From Paenibacillus sp. HGH0039 (GTDB lineage: Bacteria > Bacillota > Bacilli > Paenibacillales > NBRC-103111): a stretch of DNA of 64,000 nt. The position numbers and the translations under genes were made by a program. The stretch spans positions 2,828,580-2,892,579 of the forward strand of contig NZ_KE150413.1 of the NCBI RefSeq assembly GCF_000411255.1. Direction: 5' to 3'. The notes beneath the pieces were generated by a model. It searched no databases and had not been told where the DNA came from. It saw only the letters and a program-made list of their open reading frames with translations. Position 1 is the stretch's first letter. Each line of letters begins with the position of its first letter. Of the stretch, positions 11,002 to 19,023 are shown piece by piece.

Positions 11002-11385
11002 TCACACCGTTGTGGAATGCAGTTCTTGATAATCCTCCGTTACGATGCGATTATGCTCGTCCATAATGACGACATGCGGACGATACGTGCGGGCTACCGA
11101 CTCCTCCATCATCGCGTAAGAAATAATAATGACGCGGTCGCCCGGCTGCACCAGTCTGGCAGCGGCGCCGTTCAAGCAAACCATACCCGAGCCTCTTGGA
11201 CCGGTAATGACATACGTCTCCAGCCTGGCTCCGTTATTTATATTGACAACTTGCACTTTCTCGTTCTCCAGGATGTTCGATGCATCCAAAATATCCTGAG
11301 CGATGGTTATGCTTCCTACGTAATTCAAATTGGCCTCTGTCACGACAGCCCGGTGAATTTTGGACTTATGCATCTCTCTAAACAT
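11002..11385 (-). CDS. panD: Aspartate 1-decarboxylase
   Basis: 127 residues, full family length. The enzyme decarboxylates L-aspartate to beta-alanine, the precursor of pantothenate and CoA. The proenzyme self-cleaves between Gly24 and Ser25 to make a pyruvoyl cofactor; the conserved YVGS ends exactly at Ser25, and Arg54 and Tyr58 in NGARLETY are present. Start ATG 11385 has GAGGAG 9 nt upstream. The stop is followed after 28 bases by the NRPS start, with no terminator between, so the two are probably co-transcribed. No panB or panC is nearby, unlike the usual pantothenate operon. It may serve carrier-domain phosphopantetheine supply or provide beta-alanine as a building block; the three visible adenylation domains do not look beta-alanine specific. 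Confidence 0.96.
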   Translation of the reverse strand: MFREMHKSKIHRAVVTEANLNYVGSITIAQDILDASNILENEKVQVVNINNGARLETYVITGPRGSGMVCLNGAAARLVQPGDRVIIISYAMMEESVARTYRPHVVIMDEHNRIVTEDYQELHSTTV

Positions 11386-12051
11386 GAATACACTCTCCTC
11401 ATGGAGTGGTTTGGAAAAATTAAAACGTGCTAATTTTTATAACGAACATGATTGTCCAACTCTTCTTTTACGGAAATTCAGAGCACAAACAAACTTACAT
11501 GGTTTCTCTGTCTCAACGAAAAGAACAAGCCGGAGCAATCAAGCCGTTATCAAAAAGAAAATCTGCGGCATACGGGTGCCGATGTGGCTGTCATACGGAG
11601 TACGCAAGTTCATGCTTATGTGTGGGAAAACTGAATGGGGAATTTCGTGCGATAGCGAGGAGTCATGTTGACTGGCAAGCGATACTTTTGTGTGGGATCT
11701 TGTTGATTGGGTAAGCTCATGCTTTGGACGAGGTCATTCTAATAAGGCAGGTTACGCTATTGTGCGGGTTCTAGTTGATTGAAAATTCTGACACTAGAAA
11801 CGAAAAACGTGGCTTGTACATCGCAGCAGCTCATCATACAGACGGTTCAGTGCTGCGAAGGGGAAAATCATGTATAACCAGGTGTAGTGGTAATGAATTA
11901 AAGCATTGCAGCGAAATGAACACTTTCTTCATGAACATGAAATCGCTTGCAACCTATCTTTATAGTAGTGCTAAACCTTTACTTACGATAGGGTAATAAT
12001 CTTACAATAGAGGGGGAAATTCTTTTATTTTTTAACTTATTTTGGTTTAAA
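11386..12051. other. Long leader/intergenic region upstream of panD
   Basis: No convincing gene in 666 bases. It must carry the promoter for the panD-NRPS operon, but I could not assign a clear -35/-10 pair. Bases 11616-11785 hold a degenerate tandem repeat, listed separately. Short open frames on the plus strand lack ribosome sites and known motifs. An AG-rich stretch near 12008 resembles a ribosome site but has no start after it. Confidence 0.5.
11609..11785. repeat. Degenerate tandem repeat, period 71-72 bp, about 2.5 copies
   Basis: Three copies of a core like TTGTGTGGGATCTTGTTGAT begin near 11616, 11687 and 11759, spaced 71 and 72 bases. Matching sequence extends on both sides: each core is preceded by GCAAG or GCAGG, and the first two are followed by a related TCRTGC...CGAGG...TCAT block. 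Copies are degenerate, roughly 60-70% alike by eye. It lies between the glycosyltransferase and panD. Confidence 0.55.
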
Positions 12052-13113
12052 CTACCAAATATTAAGAGCTTTACGCAAAAAAACGTTTCCGCTCTTGCTT
12101 GAAAGCAGCAGCTTGACAAACAAAAACAGATTAAAAATCGAAACTTTGTAATGTAGGGATTGGCGGCAATAGCGGAGCGCCTTTTTGCGGTCGCAGCGGT
12201 TCAAATAGCTGAGCGTATAGTATTTGCTTGCGATGCCGATGTCAATGTAAGAGAGCTGTTTCGCTTTCTTGCTGACGGAATCGGACTGAGCGACCAAATC
12301 CCGGATATGCTCGCGTACCTTGATAGATTTGAAGCTAAGTCCCTCGATTTTTTTATATATTTCCTCGTTGAGATGAAGCGTATCGGGATCAAGCTGCCAG
12401 CGGTCGCAGAAGAAATAGAGGCTGTCGGGAGACTCCCGGTAGACGGAATGCGGTTTGGTTTGCAGCGCAATTCTGTATTTGTCGAAAAAGCGGAGCAGAT
12501 AGGTCGTATCTTCCCCCAGATAAAAATGTTCGTTGATCAAGCCGACTTCGTCCAGCAGCTCCCGGCGGAATACCATCGTGTTCAGTTGAAAAAAATTGCG
12601 CGTATGCGACAAAAACGCCTCGAACAATCCTTTTTCGAATACAATCGTTTCTCCGTCATTCCATGTTTCGAACTTTGTTCGCATCGAATGCAGCCAATAC
12701 CGCTCAACCTCATTGTCGAAGTTGTAGGAAGTAATATCCCCGTGCCGTTCCACCCATAGCGCAAAGCTGATATCCGCTTTCGTCAGCGCAAGCGTCCTCA
12801 TGCTGTCGGTCAAATGCCCTGGATACCATTCGTCATCGGAATCAAGAAACGCCAAATATTCGCCTTGCGCCGCCAGCATCCCCGTGTTTCGTGCGCCGCC
12901 CGGTCCTTTTTCCCGTTCATTGCACACATAGCGGATTCGCACATCTTTGCGCGTCCACTCGCGGATCGTCTCTTCCGTATGATCCGTGCTTCGGTCATCA
13001 ACGACGATCAGCTCCCAGTTGGCGTAAGACTGGCGCAAGATGGACTCGATCGCGCCGGAAATGATCTGCGCCCGATTATACGTTGGCATCACAATGCTTA
13101 TCAACTGCTCCAT
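12052..13113 (-). CDS. Family 2 glycosyltransferase
   Basis: 353 residues from ATG 13113, which has GGAG 8 nt upstream; an in-frame GTG at 13122 has the ribosome site overlapping it and is less likely. The GT-A fold signature is clear: ISIVMPTYNR at the N-terminus, LIVVDDRSTD for nucleotide binding, GARNTG, and the metal-binding acidic motif FLDSDDEW, followed by a family-typical GEDTTYLLRF. It should transfer a sugar from a nucleotide sugar; the acceptor is unknown. No membrane segment is evident. It lies upstream of panD-NRPS on the same strand but 666 bases away, so a role in decorating the peptide is only a guess. Confidence 0.9.
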   Translation of the reverse strand: MEQLISIVMPTYNRAQIISGAIESILRQSYANWELIVVDDRSTDHTEETIREWTRKDVRIRYVCNEREKGPGGARNTGMLAAQGEYLAFLDSDDEWYPGHLTDSMRTLALTKADISFALWVERHGDITSYNFDNEVERYWLHSMRTKFETWNDGETIVFEKGLFEAFLSHTRNFFQLNTMVFRRELLDEVGLINEHFYLGEDTTYLLRFFDKYRIALQTKPHSVYRESPDSLYFFCDRWQLDPDTLHLNEEIYKKIEGLSFKSIKVREHIRDLVAQSDSVSKKAKQLSYIDIGIASKYYTLSYLNRCDRKKALRYCRQSLHYKVSIFNLFLFVKLLLSSKSGNVFLRKALNIW

Positions 13114-13375
13114 TCGCTTCACTCCAATCGTTTCAAAATAGATGCCTTAAATCATCGTGAGTGTAAATGCGTAAGCAGGAAGCCGTCAAGTCCAAAAAGC
13201 ATGCGGCGGTTTAAGCACGCCCTGCTTATGAGTCAAAAACGTGCCTGATTCCAATCTGGATATGCCAGCTTGCTCTCAACCTTCCGAAACGCAAAAGGCC
13301 CTCCGCTTCATTTAGGCAGAGCGCCACAGTTCGCATTGGCAGATGTCTCCATAATTTCATAGGGAATCGTCTTCC

Positions 13376-13804
13376 TTATATGCGCTCATTGATTTTGATC
13401 AACAATTTCTTTAAGACTTGCTTCTCCTCGTCGGTAAGGACTTGAACGATTTCTTCCTCCACCTTTTGGAATGAGTCTTGAAAGTCTTCGATCAATTCAA
13501 TCGCTTTTGGCAATACATATATATTTTTTTGCCGTTCATTATTGGCCGGGATTTTGCGCTCGATGAACCCTTTTTGCTCTAGACCTTGAAGCATGCTTGT
13601 AATGCTGGCCCCACGTAGATGAAACCGATCTGCAAGGTCCTTTTGAATAAGTTGATTATTTTGGTTCTCGTAAATATAGTCGATTACTTTTCCTTGTTGA
13701 GCGCTTAACCCCAGCTCTTTTATACTCTCGTCCGCTCTTTTCTTTAACTTAAGACCGATAATCTGAAACAAATCCAGATAAGGCGTATCCTTTCGGGATT
13801 GCAT
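13376..13804 (-). CDS. MarR family transcriptional regulator
   Basis: 142 residues. ATG 13804 is chosen because AGGGGGG lies 7 nt upstream; the frame opens further up without a site. Winged-helix DNA-binding segment runs through IQKDLADRFHLRGASITSMLQGLEQKGFIER, with the wing NNERQKNIY. It is divergent from the amidohydrolase gene; 157 bases between the two starts hold two sigma-A promoters and two related inverted repeats, one in each promoter region, so it probably represses both itself and the amidohydrolase. Confidence 0.93.
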   Translation of the reverse strand: MQSRKDTPYLDLFQIIGLKLKKRADESIKELGLSAQQGKVIDYIYENQNNQLIQKDLADRFHLRGASITSMLQGLEQKGFIERKIPANNERQKNIYVLPKAIELIEDFQDSFQKVEEEIVQVLTDEEKQVLKKLLIKINERI

Positions 13805-13823
13805 GATCGTCCCCCCTGTGATT

Positions 13824-13837
13824 GATAGAAGTCTAAT
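13824..13837. promoter_or_regulatory. Putative MarR operator 1 (marR side)
   Basis: TAGAAGTCTA at 13826-13835 with AT-rich flanks matches the arms of the second site (13901-13914) and lies just downstream of the predicted marR transcription start, a position suited to autorepression. Confidence 0.55.
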
Positions 13838-13850
13838 TGTAAGCAAATAA

Positions 13851-13879
13851 ACTATACAGTGATCCTATAGGCTTGTCAA
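13851..13879 (-). promoter_or_regulatory. Sigma-A promoter of the marR gene
   Basis: On the minus strand: TTGACA (13879-13874), 17 bp spacer, TATAGT (13856-13851). This is close to the ideal vegetative promoter and points at the MarR gene. Confidence 0.75.
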
Positions 13880-13894
13880 ACAAATATTAATTAA

Positions 13895-13923
13895 TTGACA
13901 GTTAGAAATCTAACAGTTATACT
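13895..13923 (+). promoter_or_regulatory. Sigma-A promoter of amidohydrolase gene with operator in the spacer
   Basis: TTGACA (13895-13900), 17 bp spacer, TATACT (13918-13923). The spacer contains the perfect inverted repeat GTTAGAAATCTAAC (13901-13914), so bound repressor would block RNA polymerase directly. Confidence 0.8.
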
Positions 13924-13961
13924 CCGAATTGTTGAATAACAAACGCTTGGGAGGCATTCAA

Positions 13962-15272
13962 ATGGAGAAGATAATTCAAAATGCTGCGTTAGAACAAGTT
14001 ACGGCGATTACAAATGTACGTATCTTTGATGGAGTTCAAATTATTGCGCCCAGACATGTTGTCATTAAAGGGGAATCCATTATTTCAGTGGGCGGAGACC
14101 TTCCGACCGATGCAACGATTATCGATGGAGAAAATGCGACTCTACTGCCTGGTCTGATTGATGCACATGTCCACACCTCAATCGGCGGATTACGAGATGC
14201 CTTAAAATTCGGCGTTACAACCGAACTCGAAATGAACGGCGATTTTACTAAAAGAGGGCGCGAGATTCAGTTGAAAAATGTGAATGACGTCGCAGACGTC
14301 CGTTCTGCCGGCACAGCGATCACCGCTCCGGGCGGACACCCAGATGAATTACTGCCGGATGGAGATGAAATACCGGAATTCGTCTTAAAAGAACTAGAGA
14401 AGTTATCGGAGGAAGACCGGGAAGCGATGTTGGCCGCATACGCTCACGATCATGAAGAAATACCGCAAGTGACGACGGTGGAAGAAGCGATTAAACATGT
14501 GCATACCCAAGTGGAGAATGGAGCCGACTATATTAAGATCATGATTGAAGAAGGAACGGTCATGGGTGCACCTGGCCTGCCTGTACTAAGCGACGAGATT
14601 CTAAAAACAGCCGTGACAGAAGCCCACAAGTTCGATAAGCTGGTCATCGCCCACGTCTTGACGGCTCGTTCATCGCAAGAAGCCATCGATTTTGGAGTCG
14701 ACGGTTTGGGTCACTTGTTTATCGACAGACCCGAGTACACGTCCGAGTTAGTAAAATCCATAGCGGACTCAGGCGCTTTTGTTACACCGTGCTTGGTGTT
14801 GAATTCATCGATTATTGGAAATCCGGCATCGGAATTGGCAAATGATCCGCGTGTTCATTCCAAATTAAGTCCGGATTGGATCGATATTTTGAACTCAAGC
14901 TTCAATACGTTCCCGCAAGGCAATTTGGAGAACAGCTTTAAGAATGTCATGGACCTTCACCGTGCCGGAGTTGATATTCTGGTAGGGACGGATGTCGCGC
15001 CGGTTCCCGTTCCGAACCTTGGCGGCCTTGCTCATGGGGCCAGTGTCCACCACGAAATGCAGCTGCTGGTAAAGGCCGGGTTCACTCCGATCGAAGCTCT
15101 TCAGTCGGCTACTAGCAAACCGGCCCGCTGCTTCGGTCTTCACGATCGCGGCCGTATTACCGAAGGTGCGCGCGCTGATCTTATTCTCGTAAACGGTGAT
15201 CCGACCACTACTATTTCGGATACTTTGTCGATCAAATCCGTGTGGTTCAATGGTTCGCAGCAACTAGGATAA
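13962..15272 (+). CDS. Amidohydrolase family protein
   Basis: 436 residues from ATG 13962 (GGGAGG 7 nt upstream). Metal-dependent hydrolase of the imidazolonepropionase/prolidase-like group. Visible metal-site motifs: the HxH in GLIDAHVHTS, a Lys in GADYIKIMIEEG that could be the carbamylated bridging residue, His in VIAHVLT and GLGHLF, and Asp in LVGTDVAP; the C-terminal GRITEGARADLILVNG strand closes the composite beta-sandwich domain. No signal peptide, so cytoplasmic. The substrate is unknown. It is controlled by the divergent MarR regulator, which suggests a role in breaking down a small inducing molecule. Hairpins follow the stop. Confidence 0.92.
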   Translation: MEKIIQNAALEQVTAITNVRIFDGVQIIAPRHVVIKGESIISVGGDLPTDATIIDGENATLLPGLIDAHVHTSIGGLRDALKFGVTTELEMNGDFTKRGREIQLKNVNDVADVRSAGTAITAPGGHPDELLPDGDEIPEFVLKELEKLSEEDREAMLAAYAHDHEEIPQVTTVEEAIKHVHTQVENGADYIKIMIEEGTVMGAPGLPVLSDEILKTAVTEAHKFDKLVIAHVLTARSSQEAIDFGVDGLGHLFIDRPEYTSELVKSIADSGAFVTPCLVLNSSIIGNPASELANDPRVHSKLSPDWIDILNSSFNTFPQGNLENSFKNVMDLHRAGVDILVGTDVAPVPVPNLGGLAHGASVHHEMQLLVKAGFTPIEALQSATSKPARCFGLHDRGRITEGARADLILVNGDPTTTISDTLSIKSVWFNGSQQLG

Positions 15273-15306
15273 TCAGATTCGCTCTCTCTGTACCATGAAA
15301 ACTAAA

Positions 15307-15328
15307 ACTCCGTGCCAAAGCACGGAGT
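15307..15328. repeat. Hairpin after the amidohydrolase gene
   Basis: Perfect 8 bp stem ACTCCGTG/CACGGAGT with a 6-base loop, no T-run; sits just before the terminator hairpin at 15330. Confidence 0.5.
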
Positions 15329-15329
15329 C

Positions 15330-15377
15330 AGCCTGTAGACAAAGTTCCATTCGGAGCAGGGTCTACAGGCTTTTTTG
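15330..15377 (+). terminator. Rho-independent terminator-like hairpin
   Basis: Perfect 11 bp stem AGCCTGTAGAC/GTCTACAGGCT with a 20-base loop, followed by T6. It ends the amidohydrolase transcript and lies about 30 bases before the transposase remnant, so it could also belong to the end of that insertion sequence. Confidence 0.65.
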
Positions 15378-15405
15378 TGGAAGTAGTGAGGAGGGGTGAA
15401 AAAAC

Positions 15406-15927
15406 ATGCTGAGCAAAAACAATTCCGAGGGCCGTTTCCAGGTCTCCGTTCATTCACTGGATGAACTCGTCCCCAAAAATCATCTGGTTCGTCAAATCGA
15501 AAAGGCCATCGACTTCTCTTTCATTTACGAACTCGTCCAAGATACATACAGCTCGCAGACGGGACGTCCTAGCGTAGATCCCGTTGTTCTCATCAAAATT
15601 GTGCTTATCCAGTAACTGTTTGGTATTCGCTCCATGCGCCAGACGATCAAAGAAATCGTAACAAATATCGCCTACCGCTGGTTTATCGGCTACGACTTTA
15701 CCCAGCCCATTCCTCATTTCACGACCTTCGGTAAGAATTATGTGCGTCGGTTTCGGGACACGGACATCTTCGAATCGATCTTTGCGCGAATCTTGGAGGA
15801 AGCCATGCAGCACGGTTTCGTGGAACCGGACATTCTGTTCATCGACGCGACCCATGTCAAAGCGAGTGCAAACAAGAACAAAATCACCAAGACGCTCGTG
15901 CACGACCTCAGTCCCTATTTGGCTTAA
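15406..15927 (+). pseudogene. IS1182-type transposase, N-terminal remnant
   Basis: Reads as one frame broken by TAA at 15613, where LIQ*LFGIRSMRQ suggests a Tyr codon became stop. Recognisable as the N-terminal domain of IS1182 family transposases (VPKNHLVRQIEKAIDFSFIY, GRPSVDPVVLIK, FLY-like IDATHVKASANK). Only about 173 codons remain of the several hundred usual; the catalytic DDE C-terminus is missing and the frame ends at 15927. Not functional. No target-site duplication or terminal repeats could be identified by eye. Confidence 0.88.
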
Positions 15928-16233
15928 GATGGAAAATGATGCACTAATGCGGTCAGTACGGCCGTCAAATTTGCTTCCGCCTCCCCGTTGTAAATGTCCC
16001 GTCTGCTGCATTAACCGTATGAGCTGGGTTAAATTTTATAGACACCGGTATAAAAAGAGATGTATATTTATAACTAACATCCCATAATATCCTAATTATT
16101 CTGCTATTGGGAGGTGTTCGGCAAACCGACGACATTCAAATTGAAAGCGAATTCACAACGGTAAAGACCATCCGCCGGGTACAAAGAAAGTGCTTGTCGA
16201 GTTCACTCTATGAAAAAAGGAGCTTGAGATGGT
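15928..16233. other. Gap between transposase remnant and secreted-protein gene
   Basis: 306 bases without a recognisable gene. The first part may be decayed insertion-sequence DNA; the last part is the leader of the gene at 16234. No clear promoter pair was found. Confidence 0.35.
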
Positions 16234-16608
16234 ATGAAAAGAAAAATCGCGTCTATCGCTTTCGTGCTTGTCCTGCTGTTCAGTTTTGCTTCCGTTGGTT
16301 TGGCGGCCTCTAGCGGACCGGGTACAGGCAACAATACTTGGGCGCCGGTCCAAGCCCATGGCAACATTTATATCGAAGGCAACTTCATAAACGACGGACA
16401 GATCAGCCTCGGGGTTAATTTTAAGCTGTACCGGGTTACCCCGACCGAAGATGTGCTGGTAGGGAGTAATTGGACGAATACCATTGTGGCCGGTCAATCT
16501 GCACGTCTCAAGATTCCTTTGGCTTCGAATCAACCCGACGGACAGTATAGACTTGTCTTAGACTCGCCGGGTGATTTCACTGTCATTGCCTATCTGGGCT
16601 ACAATTAA
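16234..16608 (+). CDS. Small secreted protein of unknown function
   Basis: 124 residues. The N-terminus has a Sec signal peptide: KRK, a hydrophobic stretch IASIAFVLVLLFSFASVGLA and a likely cut after LAA. The mature part is about 100 residues with many beta-strand-like stretches (GNIYIEGNF, LKIPLASNQPDGQYRLVLDSPGDFTV) resembling a single beta-sandwich domain. No catalytic motif and no anchor. The start has AAGGAG about 11 nt upstream. A strong terminator follows. I do not recognise the family; it resembles in size and style the secreted protein at 44685-45173, without obvious sequence identity. Confidence 0.75.
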   Translation: MKRKIASIAFVLVLLFSFASVGLAASSGPGTGNNTWAPVQAHGNIYIEGNFINDGQISLGVNFKLYRVTPTEDVLVGSNWTNTIVAGQSARLKIPLASNQPDGQYRLVLDSPGDFTVIAYLGYN

Positions 16609-16613
16609 ACGTT

Positions 16614-16664
16614 AAAACCTCCACAGCCACTTTGTTCCTTACGGTGGCGATGGAGGTTTTTATC
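16614..16664. terminator. Bidirectional terminator
   Basis: 10 bp stem AAAACCTCCA/TGGAGGTTTT extended by GCCAC/GTGGC inside, with T-runs on both strands. It lies downstream of the secreted-protein gene and also downstream of the AraC gene on the other strand. Confidence 0.85.
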
Positions 16665-16809
16665 TTCAGTTGATTATCGAATATGGAGTCTTTCCTTAAT
16701 AAAAATTACTTGATAAATATGATATAGAGCCCTCTTCATAAGCTGACCCTTCTCACAAATCCTCCTTACCTTGTCTATAAAATCAATAAATACGTCTCCC
16801 TTCATTAAT

Positions 16810-17730
16810 CTACTCGGAAACTGTTATTTCCTTAAAGGAGCTGCGTAAACGGCTAACGTCCCTGACTGGGGGCAGTCCAAACATCCGCGCATATTCCCGG
16901 CTAAAATGAGATGGGCTTTCGTATCCGACCTGAAACGCAGCTTCAGCCGCGCTAATCGATCCGGAGAAAATCAGACGACGCGCCTCTTGTAATCGGATAT
17001 GTTTTTGAAACTGGATCGGACTCATCCCCGTGACTTCCTTAAAATAATCGTACAAAACCGAGGCGCTCATATGGGCCTCCGCTGCCAATTCGTCTACGCG
17101 TAAGGGCTGGGCAAAATCGCGATTGAGCCTCTCGACGACCCCTGCGATTCGCTGCGCATGGCTTCCGATGGCAGCAAATTGCTTCAAAGACGCATTGTTT
17201 TCTCTTTGAAGCACCCGGTAAATGATTTCCCGAATGACATAAGGTGCAAGCACCGGGATATCCTGCGGCGTTTCGACCAGTTTCACAAGCCGCAGCACCG
17301 CATCCAAGAGCGTATCGTTCATCCGGCTCACCTTCAACCCCCGACCGACCTCACTTCTTGCTCGTTTGGCCTCTCCAAATACCTGAATGACATCAAGAAT
17401 CTGGTTCATATCGAATAGGATCTGGAGGCTTAAATACGGCGTTTCTCTCGAAGCTTCCATCACTTGTCCGGTAATCGGCAAATGTACCGAAGCGGTTAAA
17501 TAGCTGCTTGGATCATACTGGTAAACCTCTTGCCCCAACATAACCATTTTGGAACCTTGCGCCACGATGCAAAGGGAGGGTTCATAGACAGAGTAAACCG
17601 GCTCGGATAACCGGGAAGCACGAATCAAGCGTAAACCGGGAACTTGCGTGTCATGGGCCCCGTCTTCCGGTGTGTTTTTCTCGATGATCTGCAACAGTTC
17701 TCTCCTTTGTTTCTCGAACCATTCATCCAT
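16810..17730 (-). CDS. AraC family transcriptional regulator with AraC_N domain
   Basis: 306 residues; ATG 17730 has GGGGG 9 nt upstream. The N-terminal part (about 25-185) matches the AraC-type cupin ligand domain seen with short-chain dehydrogenases (SEPVYSVYEPSLCIVAQGSKMVMLG). The C-terminal part (about 195-295) carries two helix-turn-helix motifs: VDELAAEAHMSASVLYDYFKEVTG and AAFQVGYESPSHFSREYARMFG. It is divergent from the Atu4866-SDR gene pair, an arrangement that recurs in bacteria, so it probably controls those genes in response to a small molecule. Confidence 0.93.
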   Translation of the reverse strand: MDEWFEKQRRELLQIIEKNTPEDGAHDTQVPGLRLIRASRLSEPVYSVYEPSLCIVAQGSKMVMLGQEVYQYDPSSYLTASVHLPITGQVMEASRETPYLSLQILFDMNQILDVIQVFGEAKRARSEVGRGLKVSRMNDTLLDAVLRLVKLVETPQDIPVLAPYVIREIIYRVLQRENNASLKQFAAIGSHAQRIAGVVERLNRDFAQPLRVDELAAEAHMSASVLYDYFKEVTGMSPIQFQKHIRLQEARRLIFSGSISAAEAAFQVGYESPSHFSREYARMFGLPPVRDVSRLRSSFKEITVSE

Positions 17731-17854
17731 TCTCTTCGTCCCCCTTCGCTTTTATCCACACTACTAATTAAACTTTATCTTTTCCTGGAGGATTAGGCAA
17801 TCTTCTCGTATGATCCTGCTACCGCCTAGCTTTCCGCTGGCACGATAATGGACA

Positions 17855-17872
17855 TGTAACAGACGCGTTACA
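17855..17872. promoter_or_regulatory. Inverted repeat in the AraC/Atu4866 intergenic region
   Basis: Perfect TGTAAC-N6-GTTACA, 80 bases before the Atu4866 start and 125 before the AraC start. Candidate operator; which protein binds is unknown. Confidence 0.5.
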
Positions 17873-17952
17873 CTGTGCGAAGTTCGACACCGTGGTGATG
17901 GTGACTAGGTAGACATAATCCTAGATTCACTAATGGAAGGAGAAGATTTTGA

Positions 17953-18207
17953 ATGAGTACTCAAAACGTAAAACCTCATCCCTATGTCGGAATGTGGGTG
18001 ACAAAAGACGGTTACATACGGCATGAACTTCTGCCGAATGGCCGGTATGACGAAGCGCGCGGAAAACGGAAGAGCGCTTATCAAGGCCGATATACCGTCG
18101 TAGGCGATCATATCGAATATGTGGATGATACAGGCTTTAGAGCGGACGGCGATTTCCGCGATTCGGTGCTCTATCACGCCGGCATGGTTCTTTACCGTGA
18201 AAGATAG
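17953..18207 (+). CDS. Atu4866 domain protein
   Basis: 84 residues. The sequence HPYVGMWVTKDGYIRHELLPNGRYDEARG...YQGRYTVVGDHIEYVDDTGF...GDF fits the small Atu4866 family (lipocalin-like beta barrel of unknown function). Ribosome site GGAAGGAG lies about 10 nt upstream. It is followed 78 bases later by the SDR gene on the same strand and is divergent from the AraC regulator; the three probably form one regulated unit. Confidence 0.85.
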   Translation: MSTQNVKPHPYVGMWVTKDGYIRHELLPNGRYDEARGKRKSAYQGRYTVVGDHIEYVDDTGFRADGDFRDSVLYHAGMVLYRER

Positions 18208-18285
18208 GAAGAATTACCATTTTGATCATGGTGTTAATTTATTAAGACCAACTGGAATGAATCCATACAAAAGGAGAAATGTACA

Positions 18286-19023
18286 ATGTCCGAAATCAAT
18301 GGAAAAGTAGTTGTGATTACAGGAGCAAGTAGCGGGATCGGCGAAGCAACGGCGAAGCTTCTCGCCAGCCGAGGGGCACATGTCGTCATTGGGGCCAGAC
18401 GCGTGGAAAAGCTGGAAGCTCTGGCATCCCTAATTGAGGCCGAAGGAGGTTCCGCCTTATATCAACAACTGGACGTTACGAATATCGGTCAGATGCAGGC
18501 GATCATCCGCTTGGCGCAGAACCGGTTTGGCCGTGTCGATGTGGTAGTGAACAACGCCGGTGTGATGCCCCTCTCTCCTTTGGAAGCCTTGAAAATCGAC
18601 GAATGGAACCGAATGATCGACGTCAATATCCGCGGGGTTCTGCATGGCATTGCTGCGGGTCTTCCCATCATGAAAGAGCAGCAATCCGGTCACATGATTA
18701 ACGTGGCTTCCATAGGAGCCTACGCGGTCACACCGACGGCAGCGGTGTATTGTGCGACCAAATACGCCGTTCGCGCCATCACGGAAGGCTTACGGCAGGA
18801 GGTTGGTAGCAATATCCGGGTTACGCTCGTTTCTCCTGGTGTGACGGAGTCTGAGCTCGCTGAGAGCATTTCAGACGAGGAGGCCAAGGAAATGATGAAA
18901 ACGTACCGGCGCGATGCTCTCCCGGCTTCCGCCATAGCCCGTGCCATCACTTATGCGATAGAGCAGCCCGCAGCCGTCGAAGTGAACGAGCTGGTCGTCC
19001 GGCCCACAGCCCAGTTTGCCTGA
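18286..19023 (+). CDS. Short-chain dehydrogenase/reductase (SDR)
   Basis: 245 residues, classical SDR length. NAD(P)-binding TGASSGIGEA (residues about 12-20), NNAGVM, catalytic Ser in NVASIGAY and the YCATK active site (Tyr and Lys) are all intact. Arg in VVIGARR after the second strand favours NADPH. Cytoplasmic oxidoreductase acting on an unknown alcohol or carbonyl. AAGGAG lies 9 nt before the ATG. Follows the Atu4866 gene; likely under the AraC regulator at 16810. Confidence 0.95.
   Translation: MSEINGKVVVITGASSGIGEATAKLLASRGAHVVIGARRVEKLEALASLIEAEGGSALYQQLDVTNIGQMQAIIRLAQNRFGRVDVVVNNAGVMPLSPLEALKIDEWNRMIDVNIRGVLHGIAAGLPIMKEQQSGHMINVASIGAYAVTPTAAVYCATKYAVRAITEGLRQEVGSNIRVTLVSPGVTESELAESISDEEAKEMMKTYRRDALPASAIARAITYAIEQPAAVEVNELVVRPTAQFA

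Noticed and set aside
1-11385. Beta-alanine as substrate of the visible adenylation domains
   Set aside because: All three pocket codes keep the alpha-amino-binding Asp and match Ile or Ser codes.
11609-11785. CRISPR-like reading of the 71-72 bp repeats
   Set aside because: Copies are degenerate along their full length and period matches a tandem duplication, not identical repeats separated by unique spacers.
12160-12759. 199-codon plus-strand frame
   Set aside because: Antisense to the glycosyltransferase, whose motifs are clear on the other strand.
14895-15263. Minus-strand frame of 122 codons
   Set aside because: Antisense to the amidohydrolase; no ribosome site.
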